This document shows, piece after piece, positions 42,793 through 50,501 of a DNA stretch of 57,231 nt. Made by a program: the position numbers and the translations under genes. The DNA is taken from positions 1 to 57,231 of the forward strand of contig JAEWCC010000039.1 of assembly GCA_023390815.1 (NCBI GenBank), written 5' to 3'. The DNA is from Bacillota bacterium (lineage in GTDB: Bacteria; Bacillota; Clostridia; Christensenellales; SZUA-584). Each line of letters starts with the position of its first letter. The stretch's first letter is position 1. The notes beneath the pieces are model-generated. The model ran no database searches and was not told the DNA's origin. It saw nothing but the letters and a program-made list of their open reading frames with translations.

Positions 42793-43584
42793 ATGAAAAC
42801 CAAAAAGAGATGGGCGATGGTGCTTACCGCTATTGTGGCGATTACGGTATTGATATCCGTGATGTCCATCGCGAAAGCCGCGACCTACGAACCGTGGAAT
42901 TCGGGTATCGGTAATAGCTCAGACGCAAGCGTCGCACCGGGCGGCAATACCGCTCCTGCTGTCAGTACCGCAACGAATGCGGACACCGCTCCGATCGTCA
43001 GTGCCGCAACAGAAACGGATACGGCTGCAAATGTCGGTGCCGTATCAAACACGGACACTGATACCACTGCGAATGGCAGCGACGCTTCTAATGCGGATAC
43101 CACCGCGAATGGCAGCGACGTTTCCGACGCAAGCACCGCTGCGGATGTCAGCGACGTTTCCGACGCTAGTACCGCGTCAAGCGATTGCACCGCTGCGGCA
43201 AACTGCGCCAATACGGGCAGCTGTCCTGCTTCGACGGACTGCGCGGCTGCGGGCACATGTCCCGCTACGGGCGACTGTACTACGGCAGGCACATGCGCCG
43301 CAACGGGTAATAACGATGTTTCAAGCACTTGCCCCAATGGCGGCGGTGTCTCCAATAACGGGTCTAACTGCCCTGTTAATACGGCTGATCCCGACGCATT
43401 GAGTCAGGCGCTTAAAAACGCGGGATGCCCGGTATCCGCGTCCGATCTCTCGGCAGCCCTTCAGGCATGCCAGAACACGGGCGGTACTGTCAGCGCCTTT
43501 AATCTGGCTGACGCGATCAACACCTGCCAGTCCTCCGGTTACCCGGTGAACGCGGCGAACATCGCATCCTGCCTCGGTCAATAA
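42793..43584 (+). CDS. Secreted 12-residue-repeat protein with six-residue cysteine ladder
   Basis: No known family is recognised. The 263-residue product has a signal peptide (about 1-29, ending SIAKA). A Thr/Ala/Ser/Asp-rich region of about 12-residue repeats follows (about 52-130, for example DTTANGSDASNA, DTTANGSDVSDA). Then comes a ladder with Cys at exactly 132, 138, 144, 150, 156, 162, 168 and again 180. The C-terminal part (about 200-260) has three roughly 20-residue repeats of the form GxxVSAxxLAxAIxxCQ. The C-x5-C spacing with 12-residue coils resembles the disulfide-laddered beta-helix of beetle antifreeze protein, but the Thr-x-Thr ice face is not present. I chose the ATG at 42793 after GGAGG. 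It has its own promoter and terminator. Confidence 0.8.
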   Translation: MKTKKRWAMVLTAIVAITVLISVMSIAKAATYEPWNSGIGNSSDASVAPGGNTAPAVSTATNADTAPIVSAATETDTAANVGAVSNTDTDTTANGSDASNADTTANGSDVSDASTAADVSDVSDASTASSDCTAAANCANTGSCPASTDCAAAGTCPATGDCTTAGTCAATGNNDVSSTCPNGGGVSNNGSNCPVNTADPDALSQALKNAGCPVSASDLSAALQACQNTGGTVSAFNLADAINTCQSSGYPVNAANIASCLGQ

Positions 43585-43599
43585 TCTGCCAACCCCCAT

Positions 43600-43629
43600 G
43601 GGCGTCTCCTTCGTGAGGCGCCCTTTTTT
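43600..43629 (+). terminator. Terminator of the cysteine-ladder gene
   Basis: GGGCGTCTC and GAGGCGCCC pair over 9 bases (one G/T pair), with six T directly after the stem. It lies 16 bases after the stop codon. Confidence 0.85.
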
Positions 43630-43728
43630 ATTGTTTGCGCGGCAGTTCACACTATCCTCATGTCGGTTGATATGTTAAAATATACATATGCAGTCATCAC
43701 AAAGTTAGACATTATAGTGAGGTGCTGT

Positions 43729-44286
43729 ATGAGTGTTTAATTTTGGTATGCTGTCATTGTGGTCGTTTTATTAGCAATACCCATTGCATTTCTCACGAAT
43801 TCGCATCTTCGCTGGTCGCGACATATCCGTGTTGAGACGGAACATCAATACGATTACACACCGTCAGGTAGGACTTCCTTTGAGGCCAGATTGAAGGTGG
43901 CGGGGATGAAGCCCGAAATAGAGGTAACATGCGGACCGAATACCTTTGCGTACGACCGCGAAAAGGGCAAGCTGCTGGTGCAGACGCAGCAGGTGCCGGA
44001 GGGTGTGATTCTGCACAGCCGTGATGTGCTCGTCTACGAGCTGCTGTGCGGGGTTGATGTGGTTGCTCAGGGAGTCCGCGATGGCAGGCGAATGCCGCTG
44101 GCGCTGCATGAAGGCATGGAGGACTGCGACCGGATAGAACTGTGCATTGAGACAAAACACAAGGATTATCCGCAGATTGAACTGGTGCTTATGCCGTTCC
44201 GGTTTGAGAAGGCCGAGGCGCGCGCATCCGCCCTGGACGCGGCGAGGAGGATTGTGGAGGCGCTCGAGGAAGCGCTGGGGGAGTGA
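43729..44286 (+). pseudogene. Membrane-anchored protein gene with a nonsense codon at codon 4
   Basis: A good ribosome site (GAGGTG) precedes ATG at 43729, which reads Met-Ser-Val and then TAA at 43738. The same frame continues without further stops for 182 codons. It encodes a hydrophobic helix (FWYAVIVVVLLAIPIAFL) and a soluble domain of about 150 residues with no recognised family. The only later starts are GTG at 43747-43760 without a ribosome site. The simplest reading is a recent nonsense mutation (for example TTA to TAA), or a sequencing error. The C-terminal half is rich in Glu/Ala. It precedes two other small membrane-protein genes. Confidence 0.6.
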
Positions 44287-44295
44287 GGGTGACTC

Positions 44296-44850
44296 ATGCT
44301 GATATTCGGATTATTGTTTGCTTTTGGGATTCCTATTTCTCTCATTATATATGCTAGCATACGCAGAGCAAGAAACACCCGCGCATTGGCAGATCAGCTA
44401 TTTGATATCCCTCCATCCGATACATCTTCTGATGATACGGAGATGGAAATGAAGCCCGAGCGAACGGACTTTCTGCTTAAGGAATATGGTGCATATCCGA
44501 AGCCGGAAAGCAGGGATGAAATCAGAGGATTACTAGCCGAAGAAATTGAAAATGAAAGTAATAATACCGAAGGTCATGAGTATATGCGGATACTTTGCTA
44601 TTTACTGTTTTTAATCGGAAATGTCGATGACTGCGAACTGATATGCAAAGCGAAAGCGTTGAACTTGGATGCTGCTTGTATGATTGATTCGGTTTTTTTA
44701 TGTGGTGCGGGATATGAAGAAACTTTGTCATATGCCAATGCTAAAGGACTCACTAGGATAAAAAACTGGGTGCTGGACAATGTAGACAAAGGCTTTGATA
44801 AAAACGAGGTCACCAATGAGTTTAAGGGTTATTACTGCTTAATAGAGTGA
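44296..44850 (+). CDS. Hypothetical membrane-anchored protein
   Basis: The 184-residue product has one N-terminal membrane helix (about 2-21, LIFGLLFAFGIPISLIIYAS), a short acidic linker and a helical cytoplasmic domain containing HEYMRILCYLLFLIGNVDDC. No family is recognised. Its base composition is visibly more A/T-rich than its neighbours, which may point to recent acquisition. GAGGGTGA precedes the ATG. It lies 9 bases after the broken gene upstream and may form a unit with it. Confidence 0.75.
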   Translation: MLIFGLLFAFGIPISLIIYASIRRARNTRALADQLFDIPPSDTSSDDTEMEMKPERTDFLLKEYGAYPKPESRDEIRGLLAEEIENESNNTEGHEYMRILCYLLFLIGNVDDCELICKAKALNLDAACMIDSVFLCGAGYEETLSYANAKGLTRIKNWVLDNVDKGFDKNEVTNEFKGYYCLIE

Positions 44851-44868
44851 TGAAGGTGCCCATCTCGT

Positions 44869-45447
44869 ATGATCGAGCATTGCGTGGCGCGTGGGTTGGC
44901 AGAGCACTTGGAGGGGATAATAAACGCGAAACCGTGGTGCGCCCCGCACATGAAAAAGAGAGGTATATTGTTGGGCTATAGCGTTTTATACATCTTGTTT
45001 CCGCCGTATTGTCTCTTGCCGATTGCGATGCTGCTGGGCATCAGCTTTGCGGCCGCAGGCATCAGCAAGGGGATATGCGTGCTGCGGCAAGAGGATATCG
45101 CGACACGGAAGGGGACACTGACGAGGGTGACGTTTGCACTGTGGGCGGTGTCCGTGGGAGCGTGGTATCTTTCGCTGATTACGATGCTGCTGATTTCCTA
45201 CCGCATGCCCTTTTTCGACGGTGTCCACAGCGAGTGGGGCATCGCGCATGAGCACGCGTATGGCCCGGCGGCGGTGTATATCGGTTGCTGGATGCTGCTG
45301 TATGCCGTGCTGCAGACCCCGGCGTGGCTGTTCGTCAAAAGAAAAATCGCAAGCGTCGCGAGGCGGTTCTTTGGCTGGCATCTGCTGTTTTCCACGGCGA
45401 TATTGACGGCCATCCTTTGCGCCGTCTATCTGACAGGGCAGCTGTAA
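44869..45447 (+). CDS. Hypothetical membrane protein
   Basis: The 192-residue product has four predicted membrane helices (about 32-60, 80-108, 130-155, 168-190) and no motif that I recognise. The first 27 residues are soluble and contain two Cys. The start at 44869 has AAGGTG about 10 bases upstream. It is the last gene of a three-gene group of small membrane proteins, followed by intergenic repeats. Function unknown. Confidence 0.7.
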   Translation: MIEHCVARGLAEHLEGIINAKPWCAPHMKKRGILLGYSVLYILFPPYCLLPIAMLLGISFAAAGISKGICVLRQEDIATRKGTLTRVTFALWAVSVGAWYLSLITMLLISYRMPFFDGVHSEWGIAHEHAYGPAAVYIGCWMLLYAVLQTPAWLFVKRKIASVARRFFGWHLLFSTAILTAILCAVYLTGQL

Positions 45448-45531
45448 TCGCCGGAAATAAGCCTCGCCTGTGAGGGAAGGTGAACGCCTTGCCCATTCTG
45501 GGTACTTAGGCGGATGAAAGGGTGAGAATGG

Positions 45532-45622
45532 GTGGTGGCGCCAATAGTAACGAGGGCTAACCCCTCAGTCCTTGCACCGGATTTCAATCCGGTACCGGAC
45601 AGCTCCCCTTGGCAGGGGAGCC
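45532..45622. repeat. Intergenic repeat family Q, copy 2
   Basis: The core at 45558-45622 (CCCCTCAGTCCTTGCACCGG, inverted ATCCGG/CCGGAT, AGCTCCCC..GGGGAGCC) is nearly identical to that at 48,158. About 25 further bases upstream (GTGGTGGCGCC..TAACGAGG) are also shared with that copy, so the repeated unit is longer than the palindromic core. It fills the 250-base gap between two convergent genes. Confidence 0.7.
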
Positions 45623-45695
45623 CTATCTTCACCTGTGTAGGTGAATACCGTCATGGCTACAATTTAAGTTGTAAATGTGCCGATGGCTTTCGCTG

Positions 45696-46651
45696 CTATC
45701 TGACCTTTACGATCGAATTCTTGTGGAGGAACCGGTTGTCGAACAGGATTGGCACACCCTCTCCGGCCCAGATCGAGCCGTCCGCTGATTTCATCGCCTG
45801 TATGTGAAGATGGGGAAATTCGGTCAGACCGGAGTTGCCGATATCAGCCAGATGCTGGCCTTTGACGACCTGATCGCCCGTTTTTACCCGAATGCTGGAC
45901 TTTTGCAGATGCCCCATCAATACGTTTATGCCGCCGCACTGGATTACGATGTGGTTGCCGACGTTGTACGGATGCCTGCCGGAGAAGGGGATTTCGTTTT
46001 CCAGTTCGTCCACCACCTCCACAACCGTACCGTCGCAGGGGCATAAAAGCGGTTCGTGATAGATCGCGTATTTATCAGCTTGATGCGGGAATACCCCTTG
46101 GGAGAACGCGCCGCAGCGGCTGAGTTTACGATATCGGTCGCGTACCGCATGGAACGGTTTACGTTGCTCTTTGCATGCGAGGAGCCTGCAAAATGATAAT
46201 TCAGCAGACTGCCTTTCTTGCTGTCGCCGCCTTCGAGTATGTAGTACCTTCCGCCTCGGAAAGGGAAGGCCAGACGGATAGGCCCGCCTTGATACGAAAA
46301 CGCAGCCAGGGTTTTTGCAAGGAAGTATATCAGCAAAATGACGACAACCACGCAGCCTGCCAGCAAAACTATATTGGGTGTCTGTGTTGGAGCCTCCACG
46401 CCGGTCAGCGCCGCGTATACGGCGGAAGCGACTGATAAAGCCAGAACGGCGTAGCGGAGGAAATAGCCGATGAAGCCCCAGTAGCCGATGATAAAAATCA
46501 AAGCGGCATATAAAACGGCGACAACCAGCTTTGCACACAGCATGAACCAGCTGGCTTCATGGGCAAATATCAGCCATGCGGCAAGCAGACAAGGCAGAAT
46601 GATCATGGTGGAATAAAACAGTATGATTGCGGTGATTCGATTGATGTTCAT
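45696..46651 (-). pseudogene. M23-type peptidase with N-terminal membrane domain, broken by one frameshift
   Basis: The N-terminal part, in one frame from ATG 46651 (AGAGGTAA upstream), has four membrane helices and ends near NRSMRYATDIVNSAAAARSP. The rest, in the next frame, has the M23 fold: CPCDGTVVEVVDELENEIPF, GNHIVIQCGGINVLMGHL, and the metal motif FPHLHIQ. Adding one G to the four-G run (+ strand C run 46094-46097) joins the two frames as SPKGVFPHQADKYAIYHEP. So a single-base loss, real or a sequencing error, splits an otherwise intact gene. The intact protein would be a lysostaphin-type metallopeptidase domain facing the wall or cytoplasm. Confidence 0.75.
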
Positions 46652-46837
46652 ATTTACCTCTGCGGAAAAGTGATAGAAGACGCCGGTCAGCATCGAATCC
46701 ATTTTACAACCGCCTCTGTTAATAAGCAACGGGGAAAGAATATATGCAGCCAATCATTTCAAGCGATTGCGGACCATTCTCCGGCTTTTTTCCCCCGTCA
46801 GGCTCGAAAAATGAATAGATACATTGCGTTCGGCTTG

Positions 46838-46846
46838 TGATATAAT
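46838..46846 (+). promoter_or_regulatory. Extended -10 promoter before the acyltransferase gene
   Basis: TGA-TATAAT, preceded 17 bases upstream by GATACA as a weak -35 box. The layout is the same as before the DUF1697 gene. The ATG is 29 bases after it. Confidence 0.6.
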
Positions 46847-46874
46847 GTCGAAAAATGACACATCGAGGTAGCCC

Positions 46875-48098
46875 ATGGACGAAGTCGTACGCTTTGATAT
46901 GAAGGCACCCCCGAAACGCCAGAAAACCAGCCTTAAAATATTCACCTGGCTTTTAAGCTTCCCGGTCGTATGGACGAACCGGCTCAAAATCAACCGCGCA
47001 AACATGAAGGGTTTAAAGCCCCCTTACCTGCTGCTGTGCACCCATAAGTCGTTCATCGATTTCATGGTCACCACCGCGTGCACCTTTCCGCACCGCGCGA
47101 ACTATGTGGTCGCCATCGACGGCTTCATCGGACGCGAAAAGCTGCTCCGCAACGTGGGCTGCATCTGCAAGCGCAAGTTTACGAACGACGTGCAGCTTGT
47201 GATGCACTTGAAAAAGGTTATCGACCACGGCGATATCCTCGTGATCTACCCGGAGGCGCGCTACTCGCTGATTGGTACCAACGCCTGTTTGCCGGAGTCT
47301 TTGGGCAAGCTCGCCAAGTTCCTGAAGGTGCCCGTCGTGACGCTCAGCATGCACGGCAACTTCCTGCGTTCGCCGGTGTGGAACCTGCACAAGCGCCGCA
47401 TTCCGCTCGAAGCCGACCTCACGCAGATCATCACGGCGGACGAGAACAAGACGCTGCCGAAGGATGAAATCTTCAAACGCATCAACGACGCCTTCTTTTA
47501 CGACGAATACCTCTGGCAGAAGGAGAACGGCATCCGCATTAAATACAAGGATCGCGCGAAGGGCCTGCACAAGGTGCTCTACAAGTGCCGCTGCTGCGGC
47601 GTGGAATACCAGATGCGCTCCGATGGCACGCAGCTTTGGTGCGACGCGTGCAACAGCCATTGGACGATGACCGAATACGGCGAGCTCATCGCGCGGGACG
47701 AGGCCGAGCGCATGCATATCCCGAGCTGGTACGAGGCGCTGCGCGAGGACGTGAAGCGCCTCATCGAAGCGGGGCAGTACTTCTTTTCCTCCGAGGTCGT
47801 GGTGGACAGCCTGCCGAACGCCGACGGATATATCCGCCTTGGCGAAGGCCGCCTGACGCACGACATGAACGGCTTTACGCTGGAGGGCGTATTCGACGGT
47901 CAGCCCTTCATGTTGAAGAAAGACCCGCTCTCGATGTACTCCTGCCACATTGAATACGACTACATGGGAAAGGGCGACTGCATCGACCTCTCCACGCTGC
48001 ACGACACCTACTACATTTACCCCAAGACGAGCGAGTGGTCTGCCACGAAGATATCGCTCGCCACGGAGGAGCTATACAACCACTACGCGAGGGGATAA
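46875..48098 (+). CDS. PlsC-like lysophospholipid acyltransferase with zinc ribbon
   Basis: The 407-residue product has an N-terminal acyltransferase domain of the PlsC/LPLAT superfamily (about 30-225). The catalytic HxxxxD is H57-KSFI-D62, and VIYPEARYS is the substrate-binding block. A second part (about 230-260) holds four-cysteine zinc ribbon pairs at C238/C241 and C256/C259, followed by a domain of about 140 residues that I do not recognise. It probably transfers acyl groups to a glycerophospholipid or related acceptor at the membrane; the acceptor is unknown. GAGGTAG precedes the ATG. Confidence 0.82.
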   Translation: MDEVVRFDMKAPPKRQKTSLKIFTWLLSFPVVWTNRLKINRANMKGLKPPYLLLCTHKSFIDFMVTTACTFPHRANYVVAIDGFIGREKLLRNVGCICKRKFTNDVQLVMHLKKVIDHGDILVIYPEARYSLIGTNACLPESLGKLAKFLKVPVVTLSMHGNFLRSPVWNLHKRRIPLEADLTQIITADENKTLPKDEIFKRINDAFFYDEYLWQKENGIRIKYKDRAKGLHKVLYKCRCCGVEYQMRSDGTQLWCDACNSHWTMTEYGELIARDEAERMHIPSWYEALREDVKRLIEAGQYFFSSEVVVDSLPNADGYIRLGEGRLTHDMNGFTLEGVFDGQPFMLKKDPLSMYSCHIEYDYMGKGDCIDLSTLHDTYYIYPKTSEWSATKISLATEELYNHYARG

Positions 48099-48130
48099 CA
48101 GGCAACAGAAATAAGCAGCCCGGCCCAAAA

Positions 48131-48223
48131 GGGCGGTGATGCCTATAAAAACGAGGACTAACCCCTCAGTCCTTGTACCGGGTTTTCAACCGGTACCGGA
48201 CAGCTCCCCTTGGCAGGGGAGCC
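48131..48223. repeat. Intergenic repeat family Q, copy 3
   Basis: This is a near copy of the element at 45,532, including the shared left part. Its GCTCCCC..GGGGAGC end could act as a weak terminator for the acyltransferase gene. A family-P-like tail with the CCCCGAAAAGC hairpin follows directly. Confidence 0.7.
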
Positions 48224-48256
48224 AACCCGCATCTGGCGCTGCGTTGCCACCGGGGC

Positions 48257-48281
48257 CCCCGAAAAGCGCAGCTTTTTGGGG
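48257..48281 (+). repeat. CCCCGAAAAGC hairpin element, copy 2
   Basis: CCCCGAAAAGC-GCA-GCTTTTTGGGG pairs over 11 bases in RNA if one G/U pair is allowed. It lies between CCACCGGGG and GTGGAGCTTCCC, the same setting as at 26,961. Confidence 0.7.
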
Positions 48282-48393
48282 TGGAGCTTCCCACAGGGGA
48301 AGGCTATTGGGGCAGTGTCTACCGCCTTCAGTCCGGATGCGCGATTTCTGCAGGCGCCCGATTACATGGACGCATATATCGCGTAATTCGTAT

Positions 48394-48401
48394 GGTATAA
48401 T
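48394..48401 (+). promoter_or_regulatory. -10 promoter before the DUF1648-like gene
   Basis: A perfect TATAAT (48396-48401) lies 39 bases before the start codon, with GG before it. No convincing -35 box is visible. Confidence 0.5.
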
Positions 48402-48439
48402 ACCGCCGTTAATACTAAACATAATAAAAGAGGAGAGCC

Positions 48440-48721
48440 ATGAAAAACAAGAAGCTGCTCATCACAATTTCTATCATAGCCGCAGCCGTCGCGCTGGCAG
48501 TTGTGGGATTCATCATATTACCGGATACGCTGGTTGTGCAGCTTTCCATGTCGGGCCAGGCCGCCAATACGATGCCTAAATTGCTAGGCGTGCTTATCCC
48601 TTTTCTGATATGTGCCGTCTTTTCAATCTTATATTATAGAACCGAAAAGGGCGGCAAGAACCTGATCGTATCGCTGATTGGGATTGTCGTGTTCGTGCTG
48701 CTGTTCGTATTTAATCTTTAA
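48440..48721 (+). CDS. Small membrane protein, DUF1648-like
   Basis: The 93-residue product has three hydrophobic segments (about 5-27, 46-63, 74-93). The stretch after the first helix, LPDTLVVQLSMSGQAANTMP, matches the pattern of DUF1648, the N-terminal part of SdpI-type immunity proteins. The rest of SdpI is absent, so this is a stand-alone small form. AGAGGAGAG precedes the ATG. A terminator follows after a repeat-containing stretch. Function unknown. Confidence 0.65.
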   Translation: MKNKKLLITISIIAAAVALAVVGFIILPDTLVVQLSMSGQAANTMPKLLGVLIPFLICAVFSILYYRTEKGGKNLIVSLIGIVVFVLLFVFNL

Positions 48722-48775
48722 TTCTGAATTCATTCCGCGAAAATACCGCGGTACGTCGGTCTGGCAGGGGAGGTA

Positions 48776-48825
48776 ACCCTCATCCGTCACGGTTCCCGTG
48801 ACACCTTCCCCGGAGGGAAGGTTTG
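48776..48825. repeat. Intergenic repeat family P, copy 4 (short form)
   Basis: CCCTCATCCGTCACGGTTCC, then GTGACACCTTCCCCGGAGGG and AAGG. The centre GTCACGG/CCGTGAC and the end CCTTCCC/GGGAAGG are both palindromic. Confidence 0.6.
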
Positions 48826-48844
48826 TTGTACGATAGCAACAGTA

Positions 48845-48872
48845 AGACTCCCTTAGCAGGGGAGTCTTTTTT
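48845..48872 (+). terminator. Terminator after the DUF1648-like gene
   Basis: AGACTCCC and GGGAGTCT pair over 8 bases with a 7-base loop and are followed by TTTTT. The stem resembles the end of the family-Q repeats (CTCCC..GGGGAG), so this terminator may come from such a repeat. Confidence 0.75.
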
Positions 48873-48879
48873 ATACTTT

Positions 48880-49434
48880 CTATTGAGAAGATACCGGAAA
48901 CCCTGTGTACGCATTCAGGCCTTCGTCGCCCTGAATGCTGGTGATGCGCCAGAAGCCGTTGTCGAAGGCGACCGTGAGATAGGCATGGAGTGTCTGTGCG
49001 GGGCCGGTGGAGGTGGCGGTGTCGATGCGGAGCGTGAGGTTGACGACGCCGGGGCTTGTGTCCTCCTGCGCGGTGATGGTATACGCGCTTACCCACGGGC
49101 TGGATACACCGGTGACCCAGTTCGGCGCGGTTTTCTCCAGCGCTTTTTTATATTGTGCTTTGAGATCGCTGTCCATTACGGCATACTGCAAGGCCGCGCT
49201 GCGCCGCATGAGGCCCTGCGCCCATACGTCTGCCGCGGCTTCAGGACTGCACACACCTACATAATCCATTGCCTCGGTCAAGAGGCGCGCTTTGATCGCA
49301 TCGTCGGTCGAAAGCGCGTAATTGACTGTCACCGGCGCGGCGAGCGAAGCGCCCGCGCGGAAGCCGACCGCGCCCGAAAGCGTCGCGAGCAGTACGACAA
49401 CGATCAACCAAAAGAAGGTCTTATACTTTTCCAT
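48880..49434 (-). CDS. Hypothetical membrane-anchored extracytoplasmic protein
   Basis: The product of about 184 residues has an N-terminal membrane anchor or signal (about 3-24, KTFFWLIVVVLLATLSGAVG). A domain outside the membrane of about 150 residues follows, with alternating strands and helices (LRIDTATSTGPAQTLHAYLT, FDNGFWRITSIQGDEG). The end resembles NTF2-like or conjugation-type VirB8-like folds, but I cannot assign a family. I chose the second Met (49434); the first ATG touches the GGAGGG ribosome site. It is divergent from pstC and shares with it a 170-base control region with a Pho box, so phosphate control is possible. Confidence 0.7.
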   Translation of the reverse strand: MEKYKTFFWLIVVVLLATLSGAVGFRAGASLAAPVTVNYALSTDDAIKARLLTEAMDYVGVCSPEAAADVWAQGLMRRSAALQYAVMDSDLKAQYKKALEKTAPNWVTGVSSPWVSAYTITAQEDTSPGVVNLTLRIDTATSTGPAQTLHAYLTVAFDNGFWRITSIQGDEGLNAYTGFPVSSQ

Positions 49435-49462
49435 ATGCATCCCTCCGGTCTACACTATGCAT

Positions 49463-49487
49463 ATAAGACGCAAAAAAGCCGTCTTAT
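49463..49487. promoter_or_regulatory. Inverted repeat between the divergent anchored-protein gene and pstC
   Basis: ATAAGACG and CGTCTTAT (8 bp) are separated by 9 bases including a run of six A. It lies 29 bases upstream of the minus-strand start codon, a place suited to an operator for that gene. Confidence 0.45.
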
Positions 49488-49518
49488 CGGAGAACGAAAT
49501 ATTATTAAACCGCGCAAC

Positions 49519-49546
49519 TTTACATAAACTTAACCTTGCTTTAACG
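49519..49546 (+). promoter_or_regulatory. Pho box before pstC
   Basis: Three direct repeats TTTACA, TTAACC and TTAACG start at 49519, 49530 and 49541, exactly 11 bases apart. They match the TTAACA-type repeats bound by PhoP in Gram-positive bacteria. They lie about 30 bases upstream of a -10 box TACAAT (49578-49583), as expected for an activator. Confidence 0.75.
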
Positions 49547-49607
49547 CGCTCGCGATGAAGAAATTTGGCGCGGTCATTACAATGAAATCATGAAGGATTT
49601 ACATGTG

Positions 49608-50501
49608 ATGGCGCCAATGGAGCGTGTGAAAAAGAAGAAACGCAGGCCCGGCGAGCGAACGATTGAAACCGCGATGCTGGTTTGTGCGCTGGTATCGGTG
49701 GCGGCGGTGCTGCTGATTACCGTGTTGATTTTCAGCGAAGGCCTGCCCATATTCAGCAAGGTGAGCGTGTGGGATTTCATCACCGGCACGACGTGGAAGC
49801 CGACGAAAGGGATTTTTGGTATACTGCCGATGATTGTGGGCTCCGTGTATACCACCGGCATCGCGCTGTTAATCGGTATTCCGGTCGGACTTGGCTGTGC
49901 CGTATTCCTCGCTGAAATCGCGCCGCGCAAGCTGGCTGCGGTGCTGAGGCGGGGTATTGAGGTGCTGGCGGGAATTCCGTCGATCGTATACGGTTTTTTT
50001 GGCATGGTGATGCTGGTGCCGTTTATCCGAAGCTTTAAACTCGGCCCGGGCAGCAGCGTACTGGCTGCGGGTTTGATTCTCGCCATCATGATACTGCCGA
50101 CCATCATCAGTATATCGGACGTATCGCTGCGGGCAGTTCCCAAGAGCTATCGCGACGGGTCGCTCGCGATGGGCGCGAGCAAATGGCAGACGATCCGAAA
50201 GGTGAGCCTACCGACAGCGAAGTCGGGCATTATCACGAGCATTGTGCTCGGCATCGGCCGCGCGGTGGGCGAGACCATGGCGGTAATCCTGGTGGCGGGC
50301 AATACGCCCATCATACCGATATCCATATTCCAGCCGGTGCGAACGATGACGGTCAATATGGTCATCGAGATGAGCTACGTCGTGACGGGCTCCGATCATT
50401 ACTCCGCGCTGTTCGCGACGGGTATCGTGCTGTTTGTGTTCATCATGATCCTCAACGCAGCGGTGAGCATACTGGGCAGAAAGCGGGTGAACGCGGCATG
50501 A
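49608..50501 (+). CDS. pstC: Phosphate ABC transporter permease PstC
   Basis: PstC is one of the two membrane subunits of the high-affinity phosphate importer. The product of about 297 residues has six membrane helices and the permease signature region KSYRDGSLAMGASKWQTIRK. IEVLAGIPSIVYGFFGMVML is typical of PstC. I prefer ATG 49608, 10 bases after AAGGA. The upstream ATG at 49590 coincides with the expected transcript start from the -10 box at 49578. PstS, which usually lies directly upstream, is missing. It overlaps pstA by 4 bases. Confidence 0.94.
   Translation: MAPMERVKKKKRRPGERTIETAMLVCALVSVAAVLLITVLIFSEGLPIFSKVSVWDFITGTTWKPTKGIFGILPMIVGSVYTTGIALLIGIPVGLGCAVFLAEIAPRKLAAVLRRGIEVLAGIPSIVYGFFGMVMLVPFIRSFKLGPGSSVLAAGLILAIMILPTIISISDVSLRAVPKSYRDGSLAMGASKWQTIRKVSLPTAKSGIITSIVLGIGRAVGETMAVILVAGNTPIIPISIFQPVRTMTVNMVIEMSYVVTGSDHYSALFATGIVLFVFIMILNAAVSILGRKRVNAA

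Noticed and set aside
43738..43740. TAA at codon 4 as a recoded amino acid
   Set aside because: TAA is not used for selenocysteine or pyrrolysine, and no recoding signal is seen. A nonsense change or sequencing error is simpler.
49484..49516. TCCGATAA on the minus strand before the anchored-protein gene as a fourth sigma-28 promoter
   Set aside because: No TAAA lies at the 15-base distance seen in the three good promoters; the nearest A/T-rich match is off by several bases.
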